Shown piece by piece: positions 53,798 to 62,214 of a stretch of DNA of 64,000 nt. Where the stretch lies: positions 62,001-126,000 of the forward strand of contig CAZFXS010000008.1 in the NCBI GenBank assembly GCA_964523395.1, in the 5' to 3' direction. The notes below the pieces were generated by a model. It was not told where the DNA came from. It did no database searches and saw only the letters and a program-made list of their open reading frames with translations. The stretch comes from JANYJZ01 sp964523395. Its GTDB lineage: Bacteria; Bacteroidota; Ignavibacteria; UBA10030; SZUA-254. Both the position numbers and the translations under genes were made by a program. Each line of letters starts with the position of its first letter. Position 1 is the first letter of the stretch.

Positions 53798-55576
53798 ATG
53801 CAGGAAGAAGAAATACTCGGCAAGGCATACGACAGCCGCCTGATGAAGCGCCTCATCAAGTACCTCTCGCCGTACAAATGGTACGTCGCGCTGGGGGTGC
53901 TGACGAGCGTTGCTGTATCAGGCATGGAAGCGGTGCGGCCGTGGTTTACCAAGCATGCCGTCGATGTGAATATCGCGCAGGGCGATAAGGAAGGCCTGCT
54001 GGTGACAACACTCGGCTTTCTCGGCCTGCTGATTCTGCGCGGCGCGGTTCAATACGCTAACGCGTACCTCACGCAGTGGATCGGGCAAAAAACAATCCTC
54101 GACCTGCGCATGGAGGTGTTCCGCCATCTTCAAAGCCTCGGACTGAAATTCTTCGACCGGAATCCTATCGGCAGGCTCATCACGCGCGTCACCAACGACA
54201 TCGAGGTGTTGAACGAAATGTTCTCCTCCGGCATCGTCATGGCATTCAGCGATGTGTTTACCATTATCGGCATTCTCTATTTCATGTTCTCGATGAACTG
54301 GGAACTCGCGCTGATCTCGCTCAGTGTTTTGCCGCTGTTGTTTTACGGGACGTTTCTGTTCAGGAAGAAAGCGCGCGAAGCGTACCGCGAAGTCCGCATA
54401 CAACTGGCCCGCATCAACACGTTCATGCAGGAACATATCACCGGAATGATGGTCGATCAGATTTTTAACCGGGAAAAGAAATCCTATGAAAAATTCTCCG
54501 GCATCAACGCGCTTCACCGCGACGCGAATATCAAATCGATACTGTATTATTCCTTTTTCTATCCCGGTGTTGAATTGATCGGCGCGCTGGCTGTCGGTTT
54601 GATTATCTGGTACGCCGGCGTGGATGCTCTCGGGGGTTCCATCACGATAGGAACAGTGATGGCATTTCTGCAATTCAATGAAATGTTCTGGCGGCCGATC
54701 CGCGACCTTTCGGAGAAATACAACATCATGCAGACCGCCATGGCGTCATCCGAGCGTGTGTTTAAATTGCTGGATGATGATACGCTGGTTCCGGTTCCTT
54801 TATCACCGTCACCGTTACAGGAGCTTCGGGGTGAGATTGAATTCCGCAATGTCTGGTTCGCGTATGTGGATGAAGATTGGGTGCTGAAAAACGCATCCTT
54901 CACTATTAAGCCGGGAGAAACGGTGGCATTCGTCGGACATACCGGCGCGGGGAAAACGACAATCATTAATCTCCTTACAAGATTCTATGAATTTCAACGG
55001 GGAGAAATACTTGTTGACGGTATCGATATCCGCAACATTCATCCCCATGAATTACGGAAACATCTCGCCATAGTGTTGCAGGATGTGTTTCTCTTCTCAG
55101 GAGATATTAAATCCAATATCAATCTTGGCAACGATGAAATTTCCCTTGACCGGATCAAAGCCGCTGCAAGAGTGGTGGGCGCGCACCGGTTTATCGAACA
55201 GCTTCCCAATCAGTACGATCAGGAAGTGAAAGAACGCGGGTCGACATTGTCTGTCGGCCAGAAGCAGTTAATTTCCTTCGCGCGCGCGCTTGCCGTAAAT
55301 CCGAAAATCCTCATTCTCGACGAAGCAACATCCAGCATTGATACCGAAACAGAAATCCTTATTCAGCAAGCAATACGCAAGCTTCTGCAGGGACGGACAT
55401 CACTCGTTATCGCGCACCGGCTTTCGACCATACAGCGGGCAAACAAAATTATCGTGATGCACAAGGGGGAAATCCGCGAAATGGGGACGCATCAGGAATT
55501 GCTTTCGCTTGGAGGAATTTATTATAAATTATATCGATTGCAATACAAAGAACAGGAAATAACGGTCAATAATTAA
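53798..55576 (+). CDS. ABC exporter half-transporter with degenerate signature motif
   Basis: 592 residues. Six TM helices (about 25-325), then the ATPase domain: Walker A FVGHTGAGKTTIINL, Q-loop IVLQDVFLFSG, Walker B with full catalytic Glu (ILILDEATSSID), H-loop LVIAHRLSTI. The signature motif is LSVGQ instead of LSGGQ. With the upstream subunit, the degenerate Walker B and the degenerate signature fall in the same composite ATP site, as in known heterodimeric exporters. A Shine-Dalgarno is not obvious. The operon ends at the terminator 55584-55609. Confidence 0.93.
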   Translation: MQEEEILGKAYDSRLMKRLIKYLSPYKWYVALGVLTSVAVSGMEAVRPWFTKHAVDVNIAQGDKEGLLVTTLGFLGLLILRGAVQYANAYLTQWIGQKTILDLRMEVFRHLQSLGLKFFDRNPIGRLITRVTNDIEVLNEMFSSGIVMAFSDVFTIIGILYFMFSMNWELALISLSVLPLLFYGTFLFRKKAREAYREVRIQLARINTFMQEHITGMMVDQIFNREKKSYEKFSGINALHRDANIKSILYYSFFYPGVELIGALAVGLIIWYAGVDALGGSITIGTVMAFLQFNEMFWRPIRDLSEKYNIMQTAMASSERVFKLLDDDTLVPVPLSPSPLQELRGEIEFRNVWFAYVDEDWVLKNASFTIKPGETVAFVGHTGAGKTTIINLLTRFYEFQRGEILVDGIDIRNIHPHELRKHLAIVLQDVFLFSGDIKSNINLGNDEISLDRIKAAARVVGAHRFIEQLPNQYDQEVKERGSTLSVGQKQLISFARALAVNPKILILDEATSSIDTETEILIQQAIRKLLQGRTSLVIAHRLSTIQRANKIIVMHKGEIREMGTHQELLSLGGIYYKLYRLQYKEQEITVNN

Positions 55577-55583
55577 CCTCTGT

Positions 55584-55609
55584 CCACGACCTGAGGGTCG
55601 TGGCTTTTT
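55584..55609 (+). terminator. Intrinsic terminator of the ABC exporter operon
   Basis: CCACGACC, loop TGAG, GGTCGTGG, then CTTTTT. Perfect 8-bp stem 8 nt after the stop codon. Confidence 0.9.
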
Positions 55610-55623
55610 CATTTACTACAGTA

Positions 55624-55654
55624 ATGAACAGCCATCATATTTTAAATACATTTG
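55624..55654 (+). promoter_or_regulatory. Promoter of the DUF4139 gene
   Basis: ATG (55624-55626) in place of TTG, 20 nt, perfect TACATTTG (55647-55654), 75 nt before ATG 55730. Confidence 0.5.
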
Positions 55655-55729
55655 TGGGAACTTTAATATTTCTTCTTCCGTTGAAACTTTGTATTTTGTC
55701 GCCAACATCCACTTGGAAGGAATTTTGAT

Positions 55730-57232
55730 ATGAAACGCACCGCACTAATCCTTGTATTCCTGTTTAATTTTCAGTTTCTCCTAGCACAAAGCAAACAATC
55801 AAACGCGGGTGAACGGACTTCGGTCGATCTCACCATCTACAATCAAAACTTATCGCTGATACGCGAAGAGCGAACCATCAATATCGCGAAAGGGCTGAGT
55901 AAAGTCGTAATTCCGGATATTCCGGCAACAATCGACGGCACGTCTCTTCACTTCCTCAGCCGTACAGCCCCGGCAGCGGTTAGTGTTCTCGAGCAAAATT
56001 ATCAGTATGACCTTGTCAGCCAGGGGAAACTCCTTGAAAAGTACATCGGAAAGGAAGTAGAATTCATCCGTGTTAACGAAGAAACTAAAAAAGAATACAC
56101 AGTCAAGGGAAAAATCCTCTCCACCGGTTACCAGGTTCAGCCCATATATGGAAGTTCTGCTACGAATTACGCGTACGTTGGAGGTATGGTAGCGGAGATT
56201 AACGGTAAAATCGAAATGAATCCGGCAGGACGCCTTGTGCTTCCGAGCTTGCCGGAAGGCTTAATACTAAAACCGCAGTTAGAATGGCTGGTCAGCAATT
56301 CACAGCCTGGCGACCACAAAAGTGAAATCAGTTATCTTGCCGGCGGGCTTTCGTGGAACGCGAATTATGTCGCGCTGCTGAATAAAGACGACAACCAGCT
56401 CGACCTCACGGGATGGGTAACGCTGACAAACAGTTCAGGCACATCGTTTAGTAATGCAGGCTTAAAACTTGTTGCGGGCGATGTTAATGTTGTACAGGAT
56501 GAGCTCGCGTTCAGAGGCGGGCGCATGATGGAGACTATGGCAAAATCCGCAGATCAGCAGCAGTTCAAACAAACCGAACTGTTCGAATATAAACTTTACT
56601 CCCTGCAGCGAAAGACAAATCTGAACAACAATGAAACCAAACAGATTGAGCTTGTCTCCGGGAATAATGTCAGCTCGAAGAAAGTGTTTATTTATGACGG
56701 GCTGGCCGATCAATGGCGTTCATGGTACAATAATTATTCTTACAGAAATCAGGAAAGCTTCGGACAGCAATCGAATACGAAAGTCGGAGTGTTCGTTACA
56801 TTTAAAAATGACGAGAAATCAGGACTGGGTATTCCACTCCCGAAAGGGAAAGTCCGCGTTTACAAACGGGATGATGATGGAAAAGAGCAGTTCATCGGCG
56901 AGGATCAGATTGATCATACACCGAAAGATGAAGAGTTACGATTATATCTCGGCAATGCATTTGATCTTGTGGGTGAACGCGCGCAGACAAATTTCAAATC
57001 ATTCCCCGGCGGACGGATGATTGAAGAGACCGTTCAGATAAAAGTCCGCAACCATAAAAATGAAACTGCAGAAGTTCAGGTATATGAGCATCCCTGGCGG
57101 TGGAGCCAGTGGGAAATTACCAAAAGCAGTACTGAGTACGTGAAGGTGGATCAGTCGACTGTGAAATTTCCAGTGAAGATTGAAAAGGATGGAGAGAAGG
57201 TGGTAACCTATACCATCAGATACAGTTGGTAA
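55730..57232 (+). CDS. DUF4139 domain-containing exported protein
   Basis: 500 residues. Signal peptide KRTALILVFLFNFQFLLAQ. The mature part starts SVDLTIYNQNLSLIREERTI and has the long beta-rich DUF4139 region from about 190, with ISYLAGGLSWNANYVALLNK, LDLTGWVTLTNSSGTSF and the C-terminal KGKVRVYKRDDDGKEQFIGE. Function unknown; the fold resembles mucoidy-inhibitor-like proteins. The start is supported by AAGGAATTTTGAT before ATG. Confidence 0.85.
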   Translation: MKRTALILVFLFNFQFLLAQSKQSNAGERTSVDLTIYNQNLSLIREERTINIAKGLSKVVIPDIPATIDGTSLHFLSRTAPAAVSVLEQNYQYDLVSQGKLLEKYIGKEVEFIRVNEETKKEYTVKGKILSTGYQVQPIYGSSATNYAYVGGMVAEINGKIEMNPAGRLVLPSLPEGLILKPQLEWLVSNSQPGDHKSEISYLAGGLSWNANYVALLNKDDNQLDLTGWVTLTNSSGTSFSNAGLKLVAGDVNVVQDELAFRGGRMMETMAKSADQQQFKQTELFEYKLYSLQRKTNLNNNETKQIELVSGNNVSSKKVFIYDGLADQWRSWYNNYSYRNQESFGQQSNTKVGVFVTFKNDEKSGLGIPLPKGKVRVYKRDDDGKEQFIGEDQIDHTPKDEELRLYLGNAFDLVGERAQTNFKSFPGGRMIEETVQIKVRNHKNETAEVQVYEHPWRWSQWEITKSSTEYVKVDQSTVKFPVKIEKDGEKVVTYTIRYSW

Positions 57233-57237
57233 GTTGA

Positions 57238-57363
57238 CAGCGGATTAAGGGATAATATCGGATAAAGCAAATGACAACAGATGACAGCGAATGAAGAGAA
57301 ATAAAAAGATTTGTTGATCCATTCGTAACCCTTTTATCCGCTGTAATCTTTTAATCCACTGTT
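57238..57363. repeat. ATCCGCTG-type repeats at the 3' side of the GxxExxY gene
   Basis: CAGCGGATTAAGGGATAA (from 57239) and the complementary TTTATCCGCTGTAATC with TTTTAATCCACTG (57331-57363) form dispersed inverted copies. A third set (TTTATCCGTTG, GTAATCCGCCG) lies on the 5' side of the gene at about 57786-57820. The copy at 57331-57363 overlaps the gene's last codons. Confidence 0.55.
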
Positions 57364-57756
57364 ACGTTGCTGCCACTTTTTAGGAGGAAGGATTCGTTTA
57401 TACTGCAACTTACCTTGCCCAAAATTGACTAGGAGCCCCACCCTTAGATTAGTGAGCTGGAGATATTTAAGAACCTGAAATAAATGAAGATCGGTAAGTT
57501 CTTTGACAGATTTAATTTCCAGTATCAAACAATTATCAATTTCGAAATCGAAAAAGTTTTTCCCGATCTGCACATTTTTATACTTCATTGAAAAGTGTTT
57601 TTGCGGTGTTGCGGTAAGTTGTTGATTTGAAAACTCGAGTTGAAGTGCTCTTTGGTAATACCTTTCATGAAACCCCGGTCCAATCTCCCTGTGAACCTCC
57701 ATGCAGATCCCGATTACTTTATAAGTGAGATCAGTAATATCCTTCCCTAACTCCAT
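57334..57756 (-). CDS. GxxExxY protein (PD-(D/E)XK-like)
   Basis: 140 residues. The family name motif is in GPGFHERYYQRAL (Gly, Glu, Tyr). A nuclease-like core is FDFEIDNCLILEIKSVKEL (Asp, then Glu-x-Lys) and the family region LRVGLLVNFGQGKLQYKR follows. Function unknown; many copies occur as orphan genes in gene gaps. The C-terminal nine residues (NSGLKDYSG) are encoded by a flanking repeat, so the stop codon comes from the repeat. ATG 57756 is the natural start. Confidence 0.88.
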   Translation of the reverse strand: MELGKDITDLTYKVIGICMEVHREIGPGFHERYYQRALQLEFSNQQLTATPQKHFSMKYKNVQIGKNFFDFEIDNCLILEIKSVKELTDLHLFQVLKYLQLTNLRVGLLVNFGQGKLQYKRILPPKKWQQRNSGLKDYSG

Positions 57757-57816
57757 TTATCCTCCCATTTAATTCGATCTAATCCATTTATCCGTTGTCA
57801 ATCATGTAATCCGCCG

Positions 57817-58827
57817 TCACCTTTTTCCCTGAAGAAACTCTTCGCAAAGTTTTACATCTTCTTCACTGCCCAGGAATACCGGAGTATGCTGATGCAACGA
57901 TGTCGGCTGTACGTTGAGGATGCTTGTTTTACCGTTACTGGATTTTCCTCCGGCCTGTTCAATGATATAGGCCATCGGATTGCACTCATACATCAGACGC
58001 AGTTTGCCGTCAGGATTTTTCTTATCGCCGGGGTAGGCAAAGATTCCTCCATAGAGAAGCGTACGGTGTGCATCGCCGACCATTGTGCCGATATAGCGGA
58101 GAGAGTACGGACGGTTCGTGGCTTTGTCGGGAGTTTTTAAATATTGAATATATTTTTGCATCCCTTCATCCCAATTCCCGTAATTGCCTTCATTCATGCT
58201 GTAGATTTTTCCCTTCTTGGGAATTCTAATATTCTCATGAGACAGCAAAAACTCTCCGACACTGGGATCCAGAGTAAATCCGTGAACACCTTTCCCTGTT
58301 GAATACACAAAAATTGTGCTTGAGCCATAGATAATATATCCTGCCGCAACCTGCTTGTAGCCGGGCTGGAGACAGTCTTCGCGCGTTCCTTTTCCGCTTG
58401 TCGTTACACGCTTGAAGATGCTGAAAATAGAACCGATGGTAATGTTAGCATCGATGTTTGAAGAACCATCCAGCGGATCATAGAGAAGAACGTATTTTCC
58501 GGCAAAATACTCGTCGGGAATATGCAGAATGTCTTCGTTTTCTTCCGACGCCATCACGCACACATGTCCGCCGTGATCCATCGCCTTGAAAATGGTTTCG
58601 TCGGCAAACACATCCAGTTTCTTTACGATATCGCCGCTGGTATTCGTCTGATCTGTCGTGCCGAGAACATCCACAAGTCCCGCTTTACTCACTTCGCGCC
58701 AGACAAGTTTTGCCGCAAGAGAAAGATCGTGAAGCAAACCGGAAAATTCACCGGTCGCACCAGGATGCATTTCTTCCTGTTCGTTGATAAAACGTTCGAG
58801 TGTCATGAATTTTTTCGGCGGCGCCAT
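57817..58827 (-). CDS. fbp: class I fructose-1,6-bisphosphatase
   Basis: Gluconeogenic phosphatase of 336 residues. The class I signature LLYDPLDGSSNIDANITIG binds the metal ions; the Glu-rich ASEENEDI and the C-terminal YECNPMAYIIEQAGGKSSNG complete the active site. ATG 58827 precedes PPKKFMTLERFIN. Its own promoter (58907-58877) is divergent from that of etfB. With pyruvate kinase it indicates both glycolysis and gluconeogenesis. Confidence 0.96.
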   Translation of the reverse strand: MAPPKKFMTLERFINEQEEMHPGATGEFSGLLHDLSLAAKLVWREVSKAGLVDVLGTTDQTNTSGDIVKKLDVFADETIFKAMDHGGHVCVMASEENEDILHIPDEYFAGKYVLLYDPLDGSSNIDANITIGSIFSIFKRVTTSGKGTREDCLQPGYKQVAAGYIIYGSSTIFVYSTGKGVHGFTLDPSVGEFLLSHENIRIPKKGKIYSMNEGNYGNWDEGMQKYIQYLKTPDKATNRPYSLRYIGTMVGDAHRTLLYGGIFAYPGDKKNPDGKLRLMYECNPMAYIIEQAGGKSSNGKTSILNVQPTSLHQHTPVFLGSEEDVKLCEEFLQGKR

Positions 58828-58876
58828 ACTTTTCTTCCCGGTGATTAAACGTGAGTGAGATTGCCTTCAGAACGGA

Positions 58877-58907
58877 AAAATGTAGCAAAATCCGCTCTGA
58901 GTTGCAA
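58877..58907 (-). promoter_or_regulatory. Promoter of fbp
   Basis: Minus strand TTG (58907-58905), 20 nt, TACATTTT (58884-58877), 50 nt before ATG 58827. Confidence 0.6.
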
Positions 58908-58916
58908 GGCGGTTTC

Positions 58917-58947
58917 TTGCCTTTCTGATGAAATCTCGGTATATTTG
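58917..58947 (+). promoter_or_regulatory. Consensus promoter of etfB-etfA-bfn
   Basis: TTG (58917-58919), 20 nt, perfect TATATTTG (58940-58947). Only 9 nt separates it from the divergent fbp promoter. Confidence 0.7.
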
Positions 58948-59019
58948 TCGTGCAACTACGAGGGTCTCTTCACATGAATGCCTCTCTCAGCAACATCACA
59001 TACTCACAAGAACTGAACC

Positions 59020-59766
59020 ATGAAATGTATAGTTTGTGTTAATCACGTTCCCGACACTGAAACAAAAGTAAAAATCGGCAATGACGGCAAAGTCATTGAT
59101 AAAGCGGGCGTGAACTTTATGCTCAACCCCTACGACGAGTTTGCCATCGAGGCGGCATTAAAACTCAAGGAAAAATTCGGCGGTGACACACTCGCGATTT
59201 CGCTCGGCGGTGACAGTCATAAGGAAACACTCCGTAAGGCATTGGCAATGGGTGTGGACAAGGCCGTGTTACTTAAAGATGAAACCCCTCGTGATTCATA
59301 TTCAATTGCACGCGCCCTTGCAGAAGAACTGAAAACACTTTCCCCCGATTGTGTGCTATTCGGCAAACAGTCGATTGATTATTCTGATGAACAACTGCCG
59401 GGACTTGTCGCGGAATTCCTGGGATTTCCTTCCGTTTCCGTCGCGGTAAAATTAGATGTTCAGGATGGTAAAGTCATGTGTGAACGCGAAATCGAAGGCG
59501 GGCATGAAGTCGTAGAAACAAAATTACCTGCGGTTATTTCAGCACAAAAAGGATTGAACGAACCCCGCTATCCATCACTTAAAGGAATCATGGCGGCGAA
59601 AACAAAACCGATTGAAGAGCGCCAGCCGAAAGCGTTCCCTTCAGCGGTGGAAGTTGTTACAATGAACAAACCCCCAGCAAAGCAGGCCGGCAAAGTGGTG
59701 GGAACCGATGCGACAGCCGTACCGGAGTTGGTAAGATTGCTGCATGAAGAAGCAAAGGTGATCTAA
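59020..59766 (+). CDS. etfB: electron transfer flavoprotein subunit beta
   Basis: 248 residues. Starts KCIVCVNHVPDTETKVKIG, with the ETF-beta signature NPYDEFAIEAALKLKEKFGG and VKLDVQDGKVMCEREIEGG. With EtfA it carries electrons from acyl-CoA or related dehydrogenases to the quinone pool or to a bifurcating partner. No dehydrogenase or ETF:quinone oxidoreductase gene is nearby. The spacer to etfA (59767-59854) holds AT-rich repeats. Confidence 0.95.
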   Translation: MKCIVCVNHVPDTETKVKIGNDGKVIDKAGVNFMLNPYDEFAIEAALKLKEKFGGDTLAISLGGDSHKETLRKALAMGVDKAVLLKDETPRDSYSIARALAEELKTLSPDCVLFGKQSIDYSDEQLPGLVAEFLGFPSVSVAVKLDVQDGKVMCEREIEGGHEVVETKLPAVISAQKGLNEPRYPSLKGIMAAKTKPIEERQPKAFPSAVEVVTMNKPPAKQAGKVVGTDATAVPELVRLLHEEAKVI

Positions 59767-59820
59767 TACATTTACGATTTTCAATTGCCAGTTTACAATT
59801 TTTTATACAAAACTCAAATC

Positions 59821-59850
59821 TTTTTACTTTTGACTTTTTAATTTTTACTT
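59821..59850. repeat. AT-rich spacer repeat, copy 2
   Basis: A 30-nt tract starting TTTTTACTTTTGACTTTTTA that matches 53745-53774 with two or three changes. It ends 4 nt before the etfA start codon, where a Shine-Dalgarno would be expected; none is visible. Confidence 0.6.
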
Positions 59851-59854
59851 GATT

Positions 59855-60829
59855 ATGAACATACTCGCATTTGCGGAACAACGCGAAGGAAAATTTAAGA
59901 AATCGGCGTATGAAGTAACCCAGGCGGCGAAGAAAGCTGCCGATCAACTTGGGGGAGAACTTATCACTGTTGTCGTTGGTGATAATATTGCCGGAATTGC
60001 ACCTCAACTCGGATCATATGGGGCGACAAAGGTGCTCGCCGTTCAGGATCCCCGCCTTCATTTTTACTCTACATCAGCATACGCTAAAGTTATTGCCGAC
60101 ATCGCGAAACAGCATCAGGCGACTGTTCTGTTCTTTCCCGCAAGCCAGATGGGAAAGGATCTTGCGCCTCGCGTCGCGGCAAAACTTGATGCGGGACTTG
60201 CGGCTGATTGTGTCGCGCTGAATGCTTCGGGCGGCGATATTGTTGCTACCCGGCCGGTATATGCCGGAAAAGCATCTGTGGATGTAAAAGTCGTTACACC
60301 AGTAAAAGTATTTACGCTCCGGCCCAATGTGTTTACCGCATCCGCTGCAAATAATTCATCCGCAACGGTTGAATCGGCAAATGTAGTACTATCCGATTCT
60401 GATTTCTCGGTAAAAGTCACCGGTGTTAAAATCGCCGAAGGGCGCCCCGACGTCACCGAAGCAGGCATTATTGTTTCCGGTGGCAGGGGAATGAAAGGTC
60501 CCGAACATTTTCATCTCGTGGAAAAACTCGCAGACGTTCTTGGCGGAGCAGTAGGGGCCTCGCGTGCTGTAGTCGACGCAGGCTGGCGTCCTCACGACGA
60601 GCAAGTCGGGCAAACCGGAAAAACTGTTTCTCCCTCTCTGTATATCGCATGCGGAATATCCGGTGCGGTCCAGCATCTTGCGGGAATGTCATCTTCTAAG
60701 TATATTGTTGCCATCAATAAAGATAAAGACGCACCGATTTTTCAGATAGCGGATTACGGTGTTGTCGGGGATGTGTTTGAAATACTTCCCGCGCTGACAG
60801 ACGAACTTAAAAAAACACTTGGTAAATAA
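59855..60829 (+). CDS. etfA: electron transfer flavoprotein subunit alpha
   Basis: 324 residues from ATG 59855 (NILAFAEQREGKFKKSAYE); two extra in-frame codons upstream are less likely. The FAD-binding C-terminal half is intact: IVSGGRGMKGPEHFHLVEKL, GASRAVVDAGWRPHDEQVGQ, LYIACGISGAVQHLAGMSSS, and IADYGVVGDVFEILPAL. Co-transcribed with etfB and the downstream nuclease-family gene. Confidence 0.96.
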   Translation: MNILAFAEQREGKFKKSAYEVTQAAKKAADQLGGELITVVVGDNIAGIAPQLGSYGATKVLAVQDPRLHFYSTSAYAKVIADIAKQHQATVLFFPASQMGKDLAPRVAAKLDAGLAADCVALNASGGDIVATRPVYAGKASVDVKVVTPVKVFTLRPNVFTASAANNSSATVESANVVLSDSDFSVKVTGVKIAEGRPDVTEAGIIVSGGRGMKGPEHFHLVEKLADVLGGAVGASRAVVDAGWRPHDEQVGQTGKTVSPSLYIACGISGAVQHLAGMSSSKYIVAINKDKDAPIFQIADYGVVGDVFEILPALTDELKKTLGK

Positions 60830-60844
60830 TCGGGCAGAGAGATT

Positions 60845-61411
60845 GTGGAAAAAATTCAGGTAGATATTCTGGGACTTTCAACAAGTCCCGCAAGCGGCGG
60901 AGCGTACGCGTTGATTCTGAAGGAGGTCAACGGAAACCGGAGATTACCGATTATCATCGGTGCATTCGAAGCACAATCTATTGCTCTGGAAATGGAAGGA
61001 ATAAAACCTCCCCGGCCGCTCACGCACGACCTGATGAAGAACATCATCGAATCGATGGGTACGGAACTCGCCGAAATAGTTATCAGCGAACTGCGTGACG
61101 GAACATTTTACGCCAAGCTTGCTTTCGACGGCCAGGAAGTCGACGCACGGCCTAGCGATGCGATTGCACTTGCCGTCAGATTTGGAGCGCCTATTTTTGT
61201 TTCCGACAAAGTGATGGAGGAAGCCGCCTTCCTTCCCGAGAATGAAGAACAGGAAGGCGTCGAAGGAACGGGTCAATCAAAAGGAAAAGAGGGTAAACTG
61301 ACAAAAGTTGAAGCCCTCCGCGCACAGTTAAAAGAAGCTATTGAACGGGAGGATTATGAAAAGGCAGCTCATCTGCGGGATGAAATCAGGAATATAGAGC
61401 AGAAGCACTAA
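60845..61411 (+). CDS. bifunctional nuclease family (DUF151) protein with C-terminal UVR domain
   Basis: 188 residues from GTG 60845. The DUF151/BFN domain (about 1-135) has GGAYALILKEVNGNRRLPII, IGAFEAQSIALEMEG and VDARPSDAIALAVRFGAPIF. An acidic linker follows, then a UvrB/UvrC-like helical hairpin (QLKEAIEREDYEKAAHLRDE). The combination is frequent in Bacteroidota. BFN proteins were reported to cut RNA and DNA, but cellular role is open. It ends the etf transcript, 15 nt after etfA. Confidence 0.9.
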   Translation: MEKIQVDILGLSTSPASGGAYALILKEVNGNRRLPIIIGAFEAQSIALEMEGIKPPRPLTHDLMKNIIESMGTELAEIVISELRDGTFYAKLAFDGQEVDARPSDAIALAVRFGAPIFVSDKVMEEAAFLPENEEQEGVEGTGQSKGKEGKLTKVEALRAQLKEAIEREDYEKAAHLRDEIRNIEQKH

Positions 61412-61499
61412 GAGCAGTCAATAGTAACCGGTCAGCGGCCAAGAGGGATCAGCAATTTTCTGACGAATATCTGACATCGAACATCTTTCTACTTCAATT

Positions 61500-62210
61500 T
61501 CAGTTTACTAAATCCACCATTTCCTTTACCGCATTTTCCAGCCCCACTTCTAGCGCCCGCACAATAACAGCGTGTCCAATACTGACTTCTTCAATGTCCC
61601 GTATCGCAGCGACACGATGGATATTAGTGTAATCAAGGCCGTGCCCCGCATTTACAACTATCCCTAACGATCTTCCGAATGAAGCCATTGCTTTGATACG
61701 TTTCAAATGAAATTCCGATTGCCGGGTACTTTTCGCATCAGCATATTCACCGGTATGGATTTCAATCATATCGGCACCTATCTCTTTTGATGTTTCCACC
61801 TGATCGCGGTCAGGATCGATAAAGAGGCTGACCGGTATACCCTTATTATGAAATTCCGCAATTACTTTTTGAAGATGTTTTTTCAACCTGACAACATCCA
61901 AACCTCCTTCTGTCGTCAGCTCTTTTCTTTTTTCGGGGACAAGAGTAACCAAATCCGGTTTGATTTTTTTTGCAATCGCAATAATTTCCGGAGTTGCCGC
62001 CATTTCAAGATCAAGTTGAGTGGTAACACTCTTGCGAAGACGTATTACATCCGCATCACGGATATGACGGCGGTCTTCCCGCAAATGGCAGACAATGCCG
62101 TCGGCGCCGGCTTTTTCCGCAATAAGCGCCGCTTTAACAGGATCAGGAACAATACCGCCACGCGCATTACGCAATGTAGCTATATGATCAATATTGATAC
62201 AAAGTCTCAA
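61500..62210 (-). CDS. pdxJ: pyridoxine 5'-phosphate synthase
   Basis: Last ring-closing step of DXP-dependent vitamin B6 synthesis. 236 residues. RLCINIDHIATLRNARGG, GIVCHLREDRRHI, the Glu of LDLEMAATPE, TLVPEKRKELTTEGG and the His of IEIHTGEYAD are all as in PdxJ. Starts 4 nt after the stop of the ybbR gene, so both share a transcript. Confidence 0.96.
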   Translation of the reverse strand: MRLCINIDHIATLRNARGGIVPDPVKAALIAEKAGADGIVCHLREDRRHIRDADVIRLRKSVTTQLDLEMAATPEIIAIAKKIKPDLVTLVPEKRKELTTEGGLDVVRLKKHLQKVIAEFHNKGIPVSLFIDPDRDQVETSKEIGADMIEIHTGEYADAKSTRQSEFHLKRIKAMASFGRSLGIVVNAGHGLDYTNIHRVAAIRDIEEVSIGHAVIVRALEVGLENAVKEMVDLVN

Positions 62211-62214
62211 GAAG

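Noticed and set aside
53918..54673. 251-codon minus-strand frame opposite the second ABC subunit
   Set aside because: His/Asp/Glu-rich shadow of a conserved transporter gene.
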